Source: ZC4RG30 sp963812195
GTDB taxonomy: Bacteria > Pseudomonadota > Gammaproteobacteria > Steroidobacterales > Steroidobacteraceae
NCBI GenBank assembly: GCA_963812195.1
Contig: CAWEUI010000022.1
Location: forward strand, 69,283 to 133,282
Reading direction: 5' to 3'
DNA: 64,000 nt
Shown here: in pieces, positions 10,227 to 19,500 of the stretch
Layout of the letters: each line of letters starts with the position of its first letter
Numbering within the stretch: the stretch's first letter is position 1
Notes under the pieces: generated by a model
Told to the model about the DNA's origin: nothing
What the model saw: the letters and a program-made list of their open reading frames with translations, nothing else
Databases searched by the model: none
Program-made: the position numbers and the translations under genes

Positions 10227-11297
10227 CTATTCACGATGCAGAATTCTGCGCAGCCTCGCGCAGGGGCGTTCGATGACGAGGTATATGAACCACGCAAGGG
10301 CAACCGATATTGCCAGCGCCAGCCCGCCTTGAATCGCGGGGTTCACGGCAGGAATCGCATTCTGCACGCCGATGATGATCCCGAGATGCAGGAGGTAGAG
10401 CGAATAGGACAAGACGCCGAGGAATTCCAGCACCCGCACATTCAGCCAGCTGAATGGCCACTGGTCATGGAAGCGTATGGCGGCAACGAACAGTACCGTC
10501 AGCGCGCCTCCCTGCAGAGAATAGCGCAGGGTTTCCCGGAACACTTCATTGCGAATGACCAGGCAAATCAGCAGCACGAGGATCGCGCCGGGGACGTACA
10601 ACCACTTCCACTTGCCGCGATCCAGGTCCGGCCGATCTATTACCGGGTTGCACCAAACGGCAAGCGCGCAGCCGTACATGATGGAATCGAGCCTGGTGTC
10701 ACTCGCCATGTACGTGCGGTTCTCGGATACGTTGTACATGGTTACCAGGAACACGCGCCACAGCAGAACTGCCAGGCAGATGCACCAGAACGTAATGGCT
10801 TGCGAGCGTTGCGGCATGCGCAGGCGCTGCAAACCCACGAAGATCAGGGGAAAGACCAGGTAGAAGTGTTCTTCAACCGCCAGCGACCAGTACACCCCGC
10901 TGCCGGGCGGTTCACCGACATTTCCCCTGTAGATCACCCAATAGTTGGTGATATGCAGGGCGCGCGCGGCAACCGCCCCCGGCCGAAGCGGATGGGACGG
11001 GTCAAGAAGCGGCGCGGCAAGCGTCAGCGCAATCAGTACCAGGTAGAAGGGAGGCAGGATCCGCAATGCCCTTCTGAGCCAGAAGTTGCGAAAGCTCACC
11101 CTGCCGCTGCGCTCGTATTCATTGCGCATCAACGTGGTGATCAGGAAGCCGCTCAGGAAGAAGAATATAGTGACACCCAGCCCACCGGGCACCATGTCTC
11201 CGAGACCGGCATGGGCCACGAACACCAACAGGAAGCTGATGGCCCGGAGTCCGTCCAGAGACGGGATATGGCGGGTCGGGTTGGTCACTGCCGGCAA
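10227..11297 (-). CDS. acyltransferase 3 family membrane protein (OafA/YrhL-like)
   Basis: A 356-residue integral membrane acyltransferase with about ten hydrophobic segments. The N-terminus HIPSLDGLRAISFLLVFVAH contains the conserved D-G-LRA motif and the catalytic histidine of the acyl_transf_3 fold. GVTIFFFLSGFLITTLM is the second hallmark. The region GVYWSLAVEEHFYLVFPLIF is also typical. These enzymes O-acylate (usually acetylate) surface polysaccharides at the inner membrane. Its position between the epimerase and the BY-kinase makes decoration of the locus-encoded exopolysaccharide the likely role. No SGNH domain follows, so it is the short form. Confidence 0.88.
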   Translation of the reverse strand: MPAVTNPTRHIPSLDGLRAISFLLVFVAHAGLGDMVPGGLGVTIFFFLSGFLITTLMRNEYERSGRVSFRNFWLRRALRILPPFYLVLIALTLAAPLLDPSHPLRPGAVAARALHITNYWVIYRGNVGEPPGSGVYWSLAVEEHFYLVFPLIFVGLQRLRMPQRSQAITFWCICLAVLLWRVFLVTMYNVSENRTYMASDTRLDSIMYGCALAVWCNPVIDRPDLDRGKWKWLYVPGAILVLLICLVIRNEVFRETLRYSLQGGALTVLFVAAIRFHDQWPFSWLNVRVLEFLGVLSYSLYLLHLGIIIGVQNAIPAVNPAIQGGLALAISVALAWFIYLVIERPCARLRRILHRE

Positions 11298-11355
11298 TGT
11301 TAGCCGCTCTCGCCCCTTCCGCGGTGTGATCCGCTACCCGATGAGATGCTGAGAC

Positions 11356-12201
11356 CTATGCCTGCACCTGGGTCCCGTATCCGTAGTAGTAGGATCCCGC
11401 GTTCTTCTGTGTACTCTGATTGAGTATGAGTGACGGCGCGCACCCCTCCGGCAGCCGGCTCAGCGCGTCCATCAGGACATGGTGCTCCGTGCGCTCCGCA
11501 TGGACCACGACCACTATCTGCCCCACCATGTCCGCCAGGGCTGACGCTTCGGTGGTCAACAGCAGCGGGGATGAGTCGAACAGGAATATCCGGTTCGGAT
11601 TCCGGTCGAGCAGCCGTGTCATCAACGCCTCCATGCGTTCGCTGGCCAGCAGCTCGGTCGCCTGCTCGCTGCCGGTTCCAGCGGGCAGCAGCAGCAAATT
11701 GGGCATGTCCGTCGGCAGGATCAGCTTCTCAAGATCGACGTCAGGATCGAGTACCGCATCAAGCAGGCCCTGCTCACCTGCAATGCCGAACATCTTGCTG
11801 ATCTGGGGTTTGGCGACGTCCGCGTCGACGAGGACGACGTTCAGTTCCTTCTCCATCGCCATGCTGAATGCGAGGTTTATGGCCGTGAAGGTCTTGCCTT
11901 CACCGGGCATCGCGCTAGCCACCATGATGAGGCGGCCATTGGGCACCGCCTCCTGACCCTTGCCCATTGCCGCGGCGATCAGTGGCCGCTTGATCTGGCG
12001 GTACTGGCTGGCGATCTGGCGCTCCTGGTGCTTGGGAGCAAGCAGCCCCGCCGTCCGAAGCGCATCGTGATCAAGCTGGATCTGGCGTCGAGGGTCGGAT
12101 TGCGTTTCTGTTGCCTCGACAACCTTGCCAAATGCCCGCCGGACCGGAGGCGCCGCAGTGCTGCCTTGAAGTCTCTGGATGGCTCTCTCGACAATGCTCA
12201 T
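11356..12201 (-). CDS. polysaccharide-associated tyrosine autokinase (BY-kinase, CpsD/CapB-like)
   Basis: The 281-residue protein is a cytoplasmic BY-kinase that partners the membrane chain-length protein next to it. Walker A appears as MVASAMPGEGKTFTAINLAF, Walker A' as NVVLVDADVAKPQ and Walker B as RIFLFDSSPLLLT. The C-terminus is a short tyrosine cluster, SYYYGYGTQVQA, the expected autophosphorylation site. The ATG at 12201 is preferred because the protein then begins MSIVERAIQRLQG, as in XrtA-associated tyrosine autokinases. A longer in-frame start at 12306 would run into the upstream gene. It starts four bases after the Wzz-like gene ends, so the pair is probably translationally linked. 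Confidence 0.88.
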   Translation of the reverse strand: MSIVERAIQRLQGSTAAPPVRRAFGKVVEATETQSDPRRQIQLDHDALRTAGLLAPKHQERQIASQYRQIKRPLIAAAMGKGQEAVPNGRLIMVASAMPGEGKTFTAINLAFSMAMEKELNVVLVDADVAKPQISKMFGIAGEQGLLDAVLDPDVDLEKLILPTDMPNLLLLPAGTGSEQATELLASERMEALMTRLLDRNPNRIFLFDSSPLLLTTEASALADMVGQIVVVVHAERTEHHVLMDALSRLPEGCAPSLILNQSTQKNAGSYYYGYGTQVQA

Positions 12202-12205
12202 GTCG

Positions 12206-13814
12206 TCACGCGATCCACGCCTTGAAGGCGGCTGACAATTGTGCCTGCACGAGGATATACGCCGCGCATACGGCCGCCATGCCGACAAGCGCCCCCATGA
12301 CCCCAAGCACGGAGAACTTCAACCGGGCCTGATGCCGCTCCAGCCAGGTCTTGCTCACCACGCCAAGCACCGGCAGGCCGGTTACCTCGGTCAAGCGACG
12401 CACGCTGCTGAACACGGGACGCAGCAGGTTGAGAATGAAGGCTGTTCCCACGCCAACGATGCCCGCAAACACGAGCGACGCCGCCGCCAACTTCTTGCGC
12501 CTGGGGAAGATCGGCTCGAGACTCGACCCGCGCGGGATCGACGATGTCGAAGCCGACGATTCCCGTTCTGGCGGCCTGTTCGCCCAGGCGCGCTTTGCCC
12601 AACTGAGCAACCAGGGCCTCGTACTGTGCCTTGATGACTCCGTAGTCGCGAATGAGCTTGGTGTATTGATTCTCGACTTCCGGAGCGGTATTGATCATGC
12701 TGCGCAAGTTGGCGACACGCTTGCGCCGGTTGGCAATGTCAGCCTGCAACGCGGCAATATCCACGCCCACCTGGTTGTACTGCATCTGCAGATTCTGGTA
12801 GACCGGGCTCGCCGCAAGTCCAGTACGCGCCGCAGCGCCCGCATCACCATTTCTGGCCGCTTCCATTTCGTCGTCCAGACGCTTCTGCAGCTGCTTGATG
12901 TTGTTGCGCAGTTCGATGACCTTCGGGTGCTTCTCCGTGTAAGTCAGCAACAGCTCATCGAGCTGCTGCTGCGCTTCACGCAGGCGTGTTGCGGTATCGC
13001 CTCCGGGGCTGGTCGGTGATCCGGAGCCGGATCCCCGCTGGGAACCGGTCGGCACCAGTGGCTCCTGGCCGTGCAGCTGCTTCTGCAATTCGTTGCGCCT
13101 GTTGATGGCCACCGAAAGATCGGTTTCCACCTTTTCGAGCTGGGTCGTTTCGTCTTCGAGGCGCTTGAAGTAGTCGTTCTGGTCACCCGGCAGCAGACCG
13201 ATGTGCTTCTTCTTGAATTCCGCCAGCGCATCTTCCTGGGAACTCAGCCGCTTCTCGAGCTCGGCGATCTGCTGCACCAGGAACTTCTGCGCCTGCTCGG
13301 AACCCGCGCGATTGCCGCCGCGCGTCTCCTTGGCGAAGCTGTTCACGAACTCGTCGACCACCTTGAGACCGATCTGGCGACTCCGGTTCTCGTACGAGAT
13401 GACATAGGTGCCGGCGCCGGCAGTCTGACTACCCACCGAACCGTAAATCTGGATCTCGTCGCGCAGTTTGTCGACGGCCTTCTGCCGCTCCTGGGGCGTC
13501 TTGGCGTCGGCCGCCAGTCCCGAGTCCTCGACGATCTTTGCCAGCTGTGGCCCGCCCAGCAGCGCCTCGCGCACCCGGTGAATCTGGGATTCGAGATTCG
13601 CGTCGACCGACAGGCTGCGGGTGGCGGCGCTGAGGGCCGTCTGCGTATCCACGAAGACCGTGGCGGACGCCTGGTACTTGTCCGGCAGCACCGTTATGAC
13701 AACAAGGGCGAACAGCAGCGTTGCCCAGGCGACGCCTACCCCGACCCATCGGAACCGCCACAGCCCGCGCAGCAGGTCCAGGATCTTGTCAAGCTGTTCC
13801 ATCATGCCGGGCAA
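12206..13814 (-). CDS. Wzz-type polysaccharide chain-length determinant protein, frame broken once
   Basis: The first frame starts near MEQLDKILDLLRGLWRF and has an N-terminal membrane helix (WVGVGVAWATLLFALVVITV). A long periplasmic coiled-coil region follows with LTYTEKHPKVIELRNNIKQL and YGVIKAQYEALVAQLGKARL. Near 12515-12530 the frame shifts by one base. The other frame then supplies EPIFPRRKKLAAASLVFAG, the second membrane helix and the C-terminal cytoplasmic tail, ending at 12206. The corrected length is about 535 residues, as expected for XrtA-system chain-length determinants. The start could be the second Met codon at 13802. It controls chain length together with the BY-kinase immediately downstream. 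Confidence 0.85.
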
Positions 13815-13969
13815 AGCCTAGCAGAATCCGCGACTTTCCCGCTGCGCCATGTAACAGATCCCCCGGGGGGGCTTAGCGCCACTGGCGTATCCGACCGGTC
13901 GGCCATTGACGTCAGGTTCGCCAACCGGACTGCCCGGAACCTTCGGCACCCGTGTAAGCTCGGTGCCCC

Positions 13970-15253
13970 ATGCAAGTCAGATCTGCCACATGGTTCGTGG
14001 GGCTAGCGGTCTTCGCCGGGGTTGCGCAAGCGGATACAGGCTGGTCCCTGGACAGCGGGGTCATCCATACGGACAACGCCACGCTGGTGGACACGGACCG
14101 ACAGCAGGACACCGTGGCGTCCGCGGGCGGCGCCATTGCCTGGCAACGTCAGGGCAGACGTCTTGATACCACCCTCAACGGGGCCGGCGGGTGGCTGCAC
14201 TACCTGAACAACACCTACTCGGACGACTTCCTCGGCCAGGCGGACGGCAGCATGGTGTTCAAGCTGCTGCCCGAAAGAGTGACGTGGACCTTCCAGGACA
14301 CTTACGGGCAGATCACGGCGGATCCCTTCTCGCCGGCAACGCCGATCAACAGGCAGGATGTGAACGTCTTCGGTACCGGACCGGATATTCACCTGCGGCT
14401 GGGCAGCCAGATGCAGTTGCAGATGGCCGGGCGCTACGGCGATACGCGCTACCAGGATTCCAGCCAGATCGACACGCGCAACTGGGGCGGCTCCATCGGT
14501 CTGGTGCGCGAAGCCTCGCCAGCCGTGACGTATGGCATCCATGCCTCCCAGAACCGCTACGACTACAAGACCACCGGCGTTCCGCTGTTCGACCAGCAGG
14601 CCGCCTGGTTGGCGCTGCAGGCTACCGGTGCGCGGCAGGAGCTGTCCGTGGAAGTGGGCGCCAATCGCATTCACAGCACAGCCGAATCGCAGACGCGGCC
14701 GCTGGCCCGGGTGACCTGGCAACGCCGGGTCCGGCCCTCCTGGACGATGAACCTGCAACTCAGTTCCGAATACCAGAATGCCTCCCAGCAGTTCGTGGCG
14801 GGCAACACGACCACGATCGGCATATCCAGCCAGCCGGCGGCCGTTCGCCGCGCCGACCTGACGTTCGCATTCGAGCGGCCACGTACGACGTTCAGCTTTG
14901 GAGGCGGCGTCGGCAAGACCGAGTACATCGGCACGACGGGACTGGATGAGAAGACCTGGTCGGCGCACACGAATCTGAGCCGGCGCTTCACACCGCGTCT
15001 TCAGGGTTTCCTCGGATACCGCGTGGACCTGCGCAGATACGTGTCGGGTCCGCCCCAGAGCATCAGGCTGGGCGTCGCGACGGCAGGGCTGGACTGGCAA
15101 ATCGCCAGGTCGGTCTTCGCAACCCTTGGCTACGCCCGCACGGATTCCGGCGGGGTTACCGCGCTGAACCGCTATGCCACCAACGTGGCGTCGTTGCGGC
15201 TTTCCTGGCGCGGCGGCTCGACCGCGATCGGCCCGCGTACTTTCGGCTTCTGA
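13970..15253 (+). CDS. outer-membrane beta-barrel protein of the exopolysaccharide system
   Basis: A 427-residue protein with a short hydrophobic signal peptide ending at GVAQA-DTGWSLDSG. The rest is made of alternating polar and aromatic short strands with many Tyr, Trp and Arg residues, as in an outer-membrane barrel. The C-terminal residue is Phe (PRTFGF), the usual BAM recognition ending. It resembles the PEP-CTERM system-associated outer membrane proteins found beside BY-kinase and Wzz genes in XrtA loci. It diverges from the Wzz-like gene across 155 bases and converges with the sugar transferase gene. The specific role (porin for polymer or anchoring protein) is not known. Confidence 0.75.
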   Translation: MQVRSATWFVGLAVFAGVAQADTGWSLDSGVIHTDNATLVDTDRQQDTVASAGGAIAWQRQGRRLDTTLNGAGGWLHYLNNTYSDDFLGQADGSMVFKLLPERVTWTFQDTYGQITADPFSPATPINRQDVNVFGTGPDIHLRLGSQMQLQMAGRYGDTRYQDSSQIDTRNWGGSIGLVREASPAVTYGIHASQNRYDYKTTGVPLFDQQAAWLALQATGARQELSVEVGANRIHSTAESQTRPLARVTWQRRVRPSWTMNLQLSSEYQNASQQFVAGNTTTIGISSQPAAVRRADLTFAFERPRTTFSFGGGVGKTEYIGTTGLDEKTWSAHTNLSRRFTPRLQGFLGYRVDLRRYVSGPPQSIRLGVATAGLDWQIARSVFATLGYARTDSGGVTALNRYATNVASLRLSWRGGSTAIGPRTFGF

Positions 15254-15270
15254 AGCGGCGCCAGGCCGCT
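15254..15270. terminator. small hairpin between convergent genes
   Basis: AGCGGC, a five-base loop, then GCCGCT. It lies directly after the outer-membrane barrel stop codon and six bases before the end of the convergent sugar transferase gene. No T-run follows, so it would be a weak or factor-assisted terminator at best. Confidence 0.3.
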
Positions 15271-15275
15271 GTGCC

Positions 15276-16685
15276 TCAGTACGCCTGCTTGTCGCCGGAG
15301 ATCATCAGCAGCAGCGTCTTGAAGATGATCTGCAGGTCCAGCCCGGGGCTCCAGCGCCGCAGGTACTCCAGGTCGTAATTGACCCTGGCCTGCATCTGTT
15401 CCAGTTCGGCCGTTTCGCCGCGACAACCACTCACCTGCGCAAGACCGGTGATTCCGGGCAACACCTTGTGGCGCATCATGTAGCCCTTGATGAGCCGCCG
15501 GTACATCTCGTTGTGGGCGACCGCGTGCGGACGCGGGCCCACCAGACTCATCCGGCCCTGCAACACGTTGAAGAACTGCGGCAATTCATCGAGAGAATAG
15601 CGGCGCAGATAGCGGCCCACCGTCGTCACGCGTTGGTCGTTGGCACTGGCCTGGACAACTTTCTCGCCATCCTCGGTGACGCGCATCGAGCGGAACTTGT
15701 AGACCAGAATCTCGTGCCCATCCAGACCGTAGCGCCGCTGCTTGAAGATCAGCGGCCCCCTGGAAGTGAGCTTCACCAGCAGCGCCACAACGAGCATCAC
15801 GGGGGAAGTCATGATGATCAGGCCCAGAGAGAAGACGATGTCGGTAATGCGCTTCAGGACGCCGCGATATCCGTAGAACGGAGTCTCGTACATGGCCACG
15901 ATGGGTACGCCAGCGAACTCTCCCGAACGGGACTGAATCAGGTCCGATGCGGTCACGTCCGGTACGTAGTAGACCGATGCGGTGGAATCATGCAAGCGGT
16001 CGAGCAGCGTCAGCACGCGTTCGATGTGCCTGAGGGGCAGTGCAATGAATATCACTTCGATACCATTGCTGCGTACGTAATCGAGCAGGTCACCGGTTAC
16101 GCCCAGCAGCGGAATGTCGTCGGTTGATTGCAGCCGGTCGGCCTTGCGATCGTCGAAGAACCCGGTGACGCGGATGCAGTATTCCGGCCGCTTGTTGAGG
16201 CGGTGAGCGAGCAAGACGCTGCCCACGTTCACACCGAGGATCACCGCCGAGCGCTGGTTCTGGCGCTGCAGCACGATCCGGCGCATCGCCCCGGCGAGCA
16301 GCGCCTGCCCGGTACAGATGACGATCGCACTGCCCACCGCCCACGCCACCATCAACGCCGGGCGATAGTGACTGGTCTCGTTCGTTACCATTCCTATCAG
16401 GTACAGCAGTGCCAGCGTCACAGCCCAGCGCAGCAGCAGCTCGACAGTCAGACCCGGGATATCGCTTTCGATTGCCGGTCCATCCGAACGCCGCGGCTGG
16501 AATATCACCAGGGCCAGCGCCGCTGCGACGGCGGCCAGCGAGCCGAGAGGCTGGTCGAACGGCAGCCCCATCGCGCTGGCAGCCAGGTACAGGACGCCCG
16601 GCACCACAAGTGCGGCGAAGACGCCCTGAAGTACACGGACGAGCGCTATCGGAACGCTCGACTTCAGCAGTACGGGCTGACTCAC
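15276..16685 (-). CDS. undecaprenyl-phosphate sugar phosphotransferase (initiating transferase)
   Basis: A 469-residue polyisoprenyl-phosphate hexose-1-phosphate transferase. The N-terminal half has several membrane helices and a CoA-binding-like Rossmann region (SAVILGVNVGSVLLAHRL, VTGFFDDRK). The C-terminal catalytic domain starts KRITDIVFSLGLIIMTSPVM. It has the conserved IFKQRRYGLDG, VYKFRSM, YSLDELPQFFNVLQGRMSLV and GPRPHAVAHNEMY. This enzyme puts the first sugar-1-phosphate on undecaprenyl phosphate at the inner membrane and so starts repeat-unit synthesis. Such enzymes are standard in XrtA-type loci. It follows the export lipoprotein gene by 22 bases on the same strand, so the two form a short operon. 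Confidence 0.88.
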   Translation of the reverse strand: MSQPVLLKSSVPIALVRVLQGVFAALVVPGVLYLAASAMGLPFDQPLGSLAAVAAALALVIFQPRRSDGPAIESDIPGLTVELLLRWAVTLALLYLIGMVTNETSHYRPALMVAWAVGSAIVICTGQALLAGAMRRIVLQRQNQRSAVILGVNVGSVLLAHRLNKRPEYCIRVTGFFDDRKADRLQSTDDIPLLGVTGDLLDYVRSNGIEVIFIALPLRHIERVLTLLDRLHDSTASVYYVPDVTASDLIQSRSGEFAGVPIVAMYETPFYGYRGVLKRITDIVFSLGLIIMTSPVMLVVALLVKLTSRGPLIFKQRRYGLDGHEILVYKFRSMRVTEDGEKVVQASANDQRVTTVGRYLRRYSLDELPQFFNVLQGRMSLVGPRPHAVAHNEMYRRLIKGYMMRHKVLPGITGLAQVSGCRGETAELEQMQARVNYDLEYLRRWSPGLDLQIIFKTLLLMISGDKQAY

Positions 16686-16707
16686 TGTCCGGGTTCCGCG
16701 CCTGCCT

Positions 16708-17322
16708 TCAGAATCGGGACTGAGGTACGAGCAGCACGTCGCCTGGTCTGAGCGCGATGTTCTGGCTCATGTCTCCGTCGTTGAGCAAGTTGCCGAGACG
16801 GACCCTTATTTCCTTCTGCTTGCCGCCCACTTCGCGCACGACCTTCGCCCGGTTGCCGGCCGCGAAATCAGTGAGCCCGCCGACGGCGAGAATCGCATCG
16901 AGTACCTTCATCCCCTCGCGGTAAGGCAGCGCCTGCGGCGTCTTGACCTGCCCGGTCACCTTGACCTGGCTGAAGGCACTGACCGCGTCCATCACCAGCA
17001 CATTGACCTTTGGCGATCGCACGTATTCGGAGAGCACCGTCTCGATGTCGCGAGCCAGCTGCGATGCCGTCTTGCCGGCAGCCTGCATGTCTTCGACCAG
17101 CGGCGTGGAGATCTTGCCGTCCTGACGGACCGGCACCGTCACGGTCAGATCAGGGTTCTGCCACACGTAGACCTGCAGCTTGTCGCCTGGCCCGATCACG
17201 TAGTCGGTGTTGGCCTTCGCGGCCGGAGCCTGGGCTGGAGGGGGGCTGGTATCCGCCGCGGTGGCGCACGCGGACATGACGGCAAGGCAGGCGAGAAATA
17301 CGAAAGTGATTTGCCGAATCAT
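16708..17322 (-). CDS. polysaccharide export lipoprotein (Wza-like, short form)
   Basis: A 204-residue outer-membrane polysaccharide export protein. The signal peptide ends in a probable lipobox AVMSAC (Cys19). The Poly_export domain begins DYVIGPGDKLQVYVWQNPDL and continues VPVRQDGKISTPLVEDMQAA. An SLBB-type domain follows with VKVTGQVKTPQALPYREGM and ILAVGGLTDFAAGNRAKVVR, ending in PGDVLLVPQSRF. The length fits the short export proteins of XrtA systems, which lack the Wza C-terminal helix. It leads the export-sugar transferase operon and diverges from the tandem hydrolase gene. Confidence 0.88.
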   Translation of the reverse strand: MIRQITFVFLACLAVMSACATAADTSPPPAQAPAAKANTDYVIGPGDKLQVYVWQNPDLTVTVPVRQDGKISTPLVEDMQAAGKTASQLARDIETVLSEYVRSPKVNVLVMDAVSAFSQVKVTGQVKTPQALPYREGMKVLDAILAVGGLTDFAAGNRAKVVREVGGKQKEIRVRLGNLLNDGDMSQNIALRPGDVLLVPQSRF

Positions 17323-17708
17323 AGGATTACGTCAACTATTTGAAGCAACTCGGGACGAATCAATGTACCAGACTCGTACGATCGGGAGGGTGAATGGTTT
17401 TCCGACAGGCCGCTCAGGCCGGCTTCGGAAGTCTTCCTTTGCCGGACACGGCGGGATTCTGCCGCGAACAGTCATCGGCCTGGTGTGACTGCGGCTGGAC
17501 CGTCTCCGACAATCTGTTAAGTTCCGGCGGGTCCAACCCCGCAGATTTACCAGGAACCGCCACAGCAATCGAGGGAGATGAACGATACTAGGGCCGGGCT
17601 GCAGGAATTAAAAGTACGACAGGGAGAGCCGGACGGACCGCGGATGTGTGTCGGCCGCCCGTCGGCCAGTTCACGGGCCCATCCGATTACCAGAATGCAT
17701 CCCCGAAC
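17323..17708. other. divergent intergenic region upstream of the export and hydrolase genes
   Basis: About 386 bases between the starts of the export lipoprotein gene and the tandem hydrolase gene. It contains no convincing coding frame. It must hold promoters for both transcription units, but no clear sigma-70 or sigma-54 consensus could be assigned by eye. If the hydrolase starts at the ATG at 17646, the gap shortens to 323 bases. Confidence 0.5.
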
Positions 17709-19499
17709 ATGAGTCAAGACGCGCGGCCGCTCTACTTCCCCGCCGAAAACCGCACGCTCTTTGGATGGCTGCACCCGGCAAGCGGCCCCAGCCAGTCGGA
17801 CCTGGGTGTGGTGATCTGCAAACCCTTCGGCTACGACGCCATCTGCGCCCATGAAAGCATAAGGGCCTTCGCGGAGAACTGCGCGGCGGCCGGGGCGAAC
17901 ACCCTGCGATTCGACTATTCGGGCACGGGCGATTCCGGCGACGGCCCCGACGGGGACGAGACCGTATCCCGGTGGTGTGCGGACATCGAGGCGGCAATCG
18001 ATGCCCTGCAACGGACCTGCGGCACGAAGAGGATCTGCCTGCTGGGGATACGACTGGGTGCGCTGCTCGGCGCTCTGGTAGCGGCGCGCCGGCCAGTGGA
18101 TTGCCAGATCGCAATCGCGCCGGTGGTCAGCGGACGGCGCTACGTGCGCGAACTGCGCGCCTTTCAGGCCGGAGCCTCGACATCTGTCGCGGCTGCATCG
18201 CCCGGGAATGGGGATCCTGTCCGGCCCGGTCTGGAGGTAACCGGATTCTGGCTTTCGGATCTGACAGTCGAGAAACTCAAGCGAACCGATCTGGCCGATA
18301 CCCCTGTGTCACGCGGCAGCGCAGCGTTGATCGTCGATCGCAAGGAATTGCCCGATGCCCGGCGGTGGGCCGATCACCTCGAATCCGCCGGAACTCAAGT
18401 GCGGTATGTTGCGCTCCCCGGCTATGCCGACATGGTATCGACACCACACGCCGCGGTAATCCCGGTGGACATCGTCCGCGCCACGCACGAATGGCTTGAG
18501 TCCCGGTGCAACGCCGGAGAACCAGTGGCGGGCCGGGCACCCGGTCCGCAGGTCCCATTGGATGTCCAGATGCGCATCCGTTCGACGTCCGGCGTCGAAC
18601 TGACGGAGAGCGCGACGTTTCTTGATGATGAGAACGCCCTGTTCGGCATTGTCACGGAGGCGCCCGCACTCGATGCAGCGGCCGCAAACCGCGAGCACGG
18701 CGTGATCCTGCTCAATTGCGGCGCCACGAGCCACATAGGCCCGAACCGGATGTCGGTGGACGTGGCGAGAAGATGGGCGGCGCAGGGATACGTCGTGCTC
18801 AGATTCGACATTGCCGGGCTGGGCGACAGCGATGTACGCGCGGCAGAGCACCGCAATGAAGTCTACTCACCCGGTGCCCTGTACGACGTCAGCGTTGCGA
18901 TGGAATTCCTGAAGCGCCATTACCACGTGAAGCGGCTCACGCTCATCGGAGTGTGTTCCGGCGGCTACCACGCCCTGCGATCGGCCATCACCGGCCTGCC
19001 CGTCGCGAAGGCGATCGTCATCAACCCGCTGACGTTCTACTGGCGGCAGGGGGATACGCTTTCGGACCTGCAGATCTCGGAAGTCGTGCGCAATCCCGGT
19101 GTGTATTTCGAGAACGCCTTCTCCCTTGCCCACTGGCGCAAGCTGTTGCGCGGCAAGGTGAATCTGTGGCGGGTGGTAAAGGTGTTCGTGCGCCGTGCGT
19201 GGTTGTCTGTCGACAGCACGGCGCGGGATGTAAGCCGCAAGCTCGGCATCCGGATTGCCAACGATGTTGGCTGGGATCTTGCTTCGGTCGCCGAACGGGG
19301 CATCCCGGTTGTTTTCGTCTTTGCCCGTGGCGACGCCGGTCTTGCGCTGCTGCAGAGCCAGGCTGGTTCCATGCTGAAGAAGCTGGGAAATCGCTGCCGC
19401 GTCAACGTGATAGAAGGCGGAGATCACATATTCTCGCCTCATGCCGCGCGGCAGGAGTTGATCAAGCTACTTGATGGCGAATTAGCCGGAAGCGACTAG
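17709..19499 (+). CDS. tandem alpha/beta hydrolase (two XrtA-system-like hydrolase domains fused)
   Basis: The protein (596 residues from the ATG at 17709, or 617 from 17646) carries two alpha/beta hydrolase domains in a row. Domain 1 (about 1-265) has GVVICKPFGYDAICAHESIR and LRFDYSGTGDSG. Its nucleophile elbow reads GIRLG, with Arg115 where Ser is expected. Domain 2 (about 285-596) has VLRFDIAGLGDSDVR and an elbow GVCSGG with Cys416 at the nucleophile position, plus a late GGDHIFSPH histidine. XrtA loci usually carry two separate hydrolases with similar unusual elbows. Here they appear joined. The domain assignment rests on motif reading, and the start codon is uncertain because neither ATG has a strong ribosome binding site. 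Confidence 0.7.
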   Translation: MSQDARPLYFPAENRTLFGWLHPASGPSQSDLGVVICKPFGYDAICAHESIRAFAENCAAAGANTLRFDYSGTGDSGDGPDGDETVSRWCADIEAAIDALQRTCGTKRICLLGIRLGALLGALVAARRPVDCQIAIAPVVSGRRYVRELRAFQAGASTSVAAASPGNGDPVRPGLEVTGFWLSDLTVEKLKRTDLADTPVSRGSAALIVDRKELPDARRWADHLESAGTQVRYVALPGYADMVSTPHAAVIPVDIVRATHEWLESRCNAGEPVAGRAPGPQVPLDVQMRIRSTSGVELTESATFLDDENALFGIVTEAPALDAAAANREHGVILLNCGATSHIGPNRMSVDVARRWAAQGYVVLRFDIAGLGDSDVRAAEHRNEVYSPGALYDVSVAMEFLKRHYHVKRLTLIGVCSGGYHALRSAITGLPVAKAIVINPLTFYWRQGDTLSDLQISEVVRNPGVYFENAFSLAHWRKLLRGKVNLWRVVKVFVRRAWLSVDSTARDVSRKLGIRIANDVGWDLASVAERGIPVVFVFARGDAGLALLQSQAGSMLKKLGNRCRVNVIEGGDHIFSPHAARQELIKLLDGELAGSD

Positions 19500-19500
19500 G

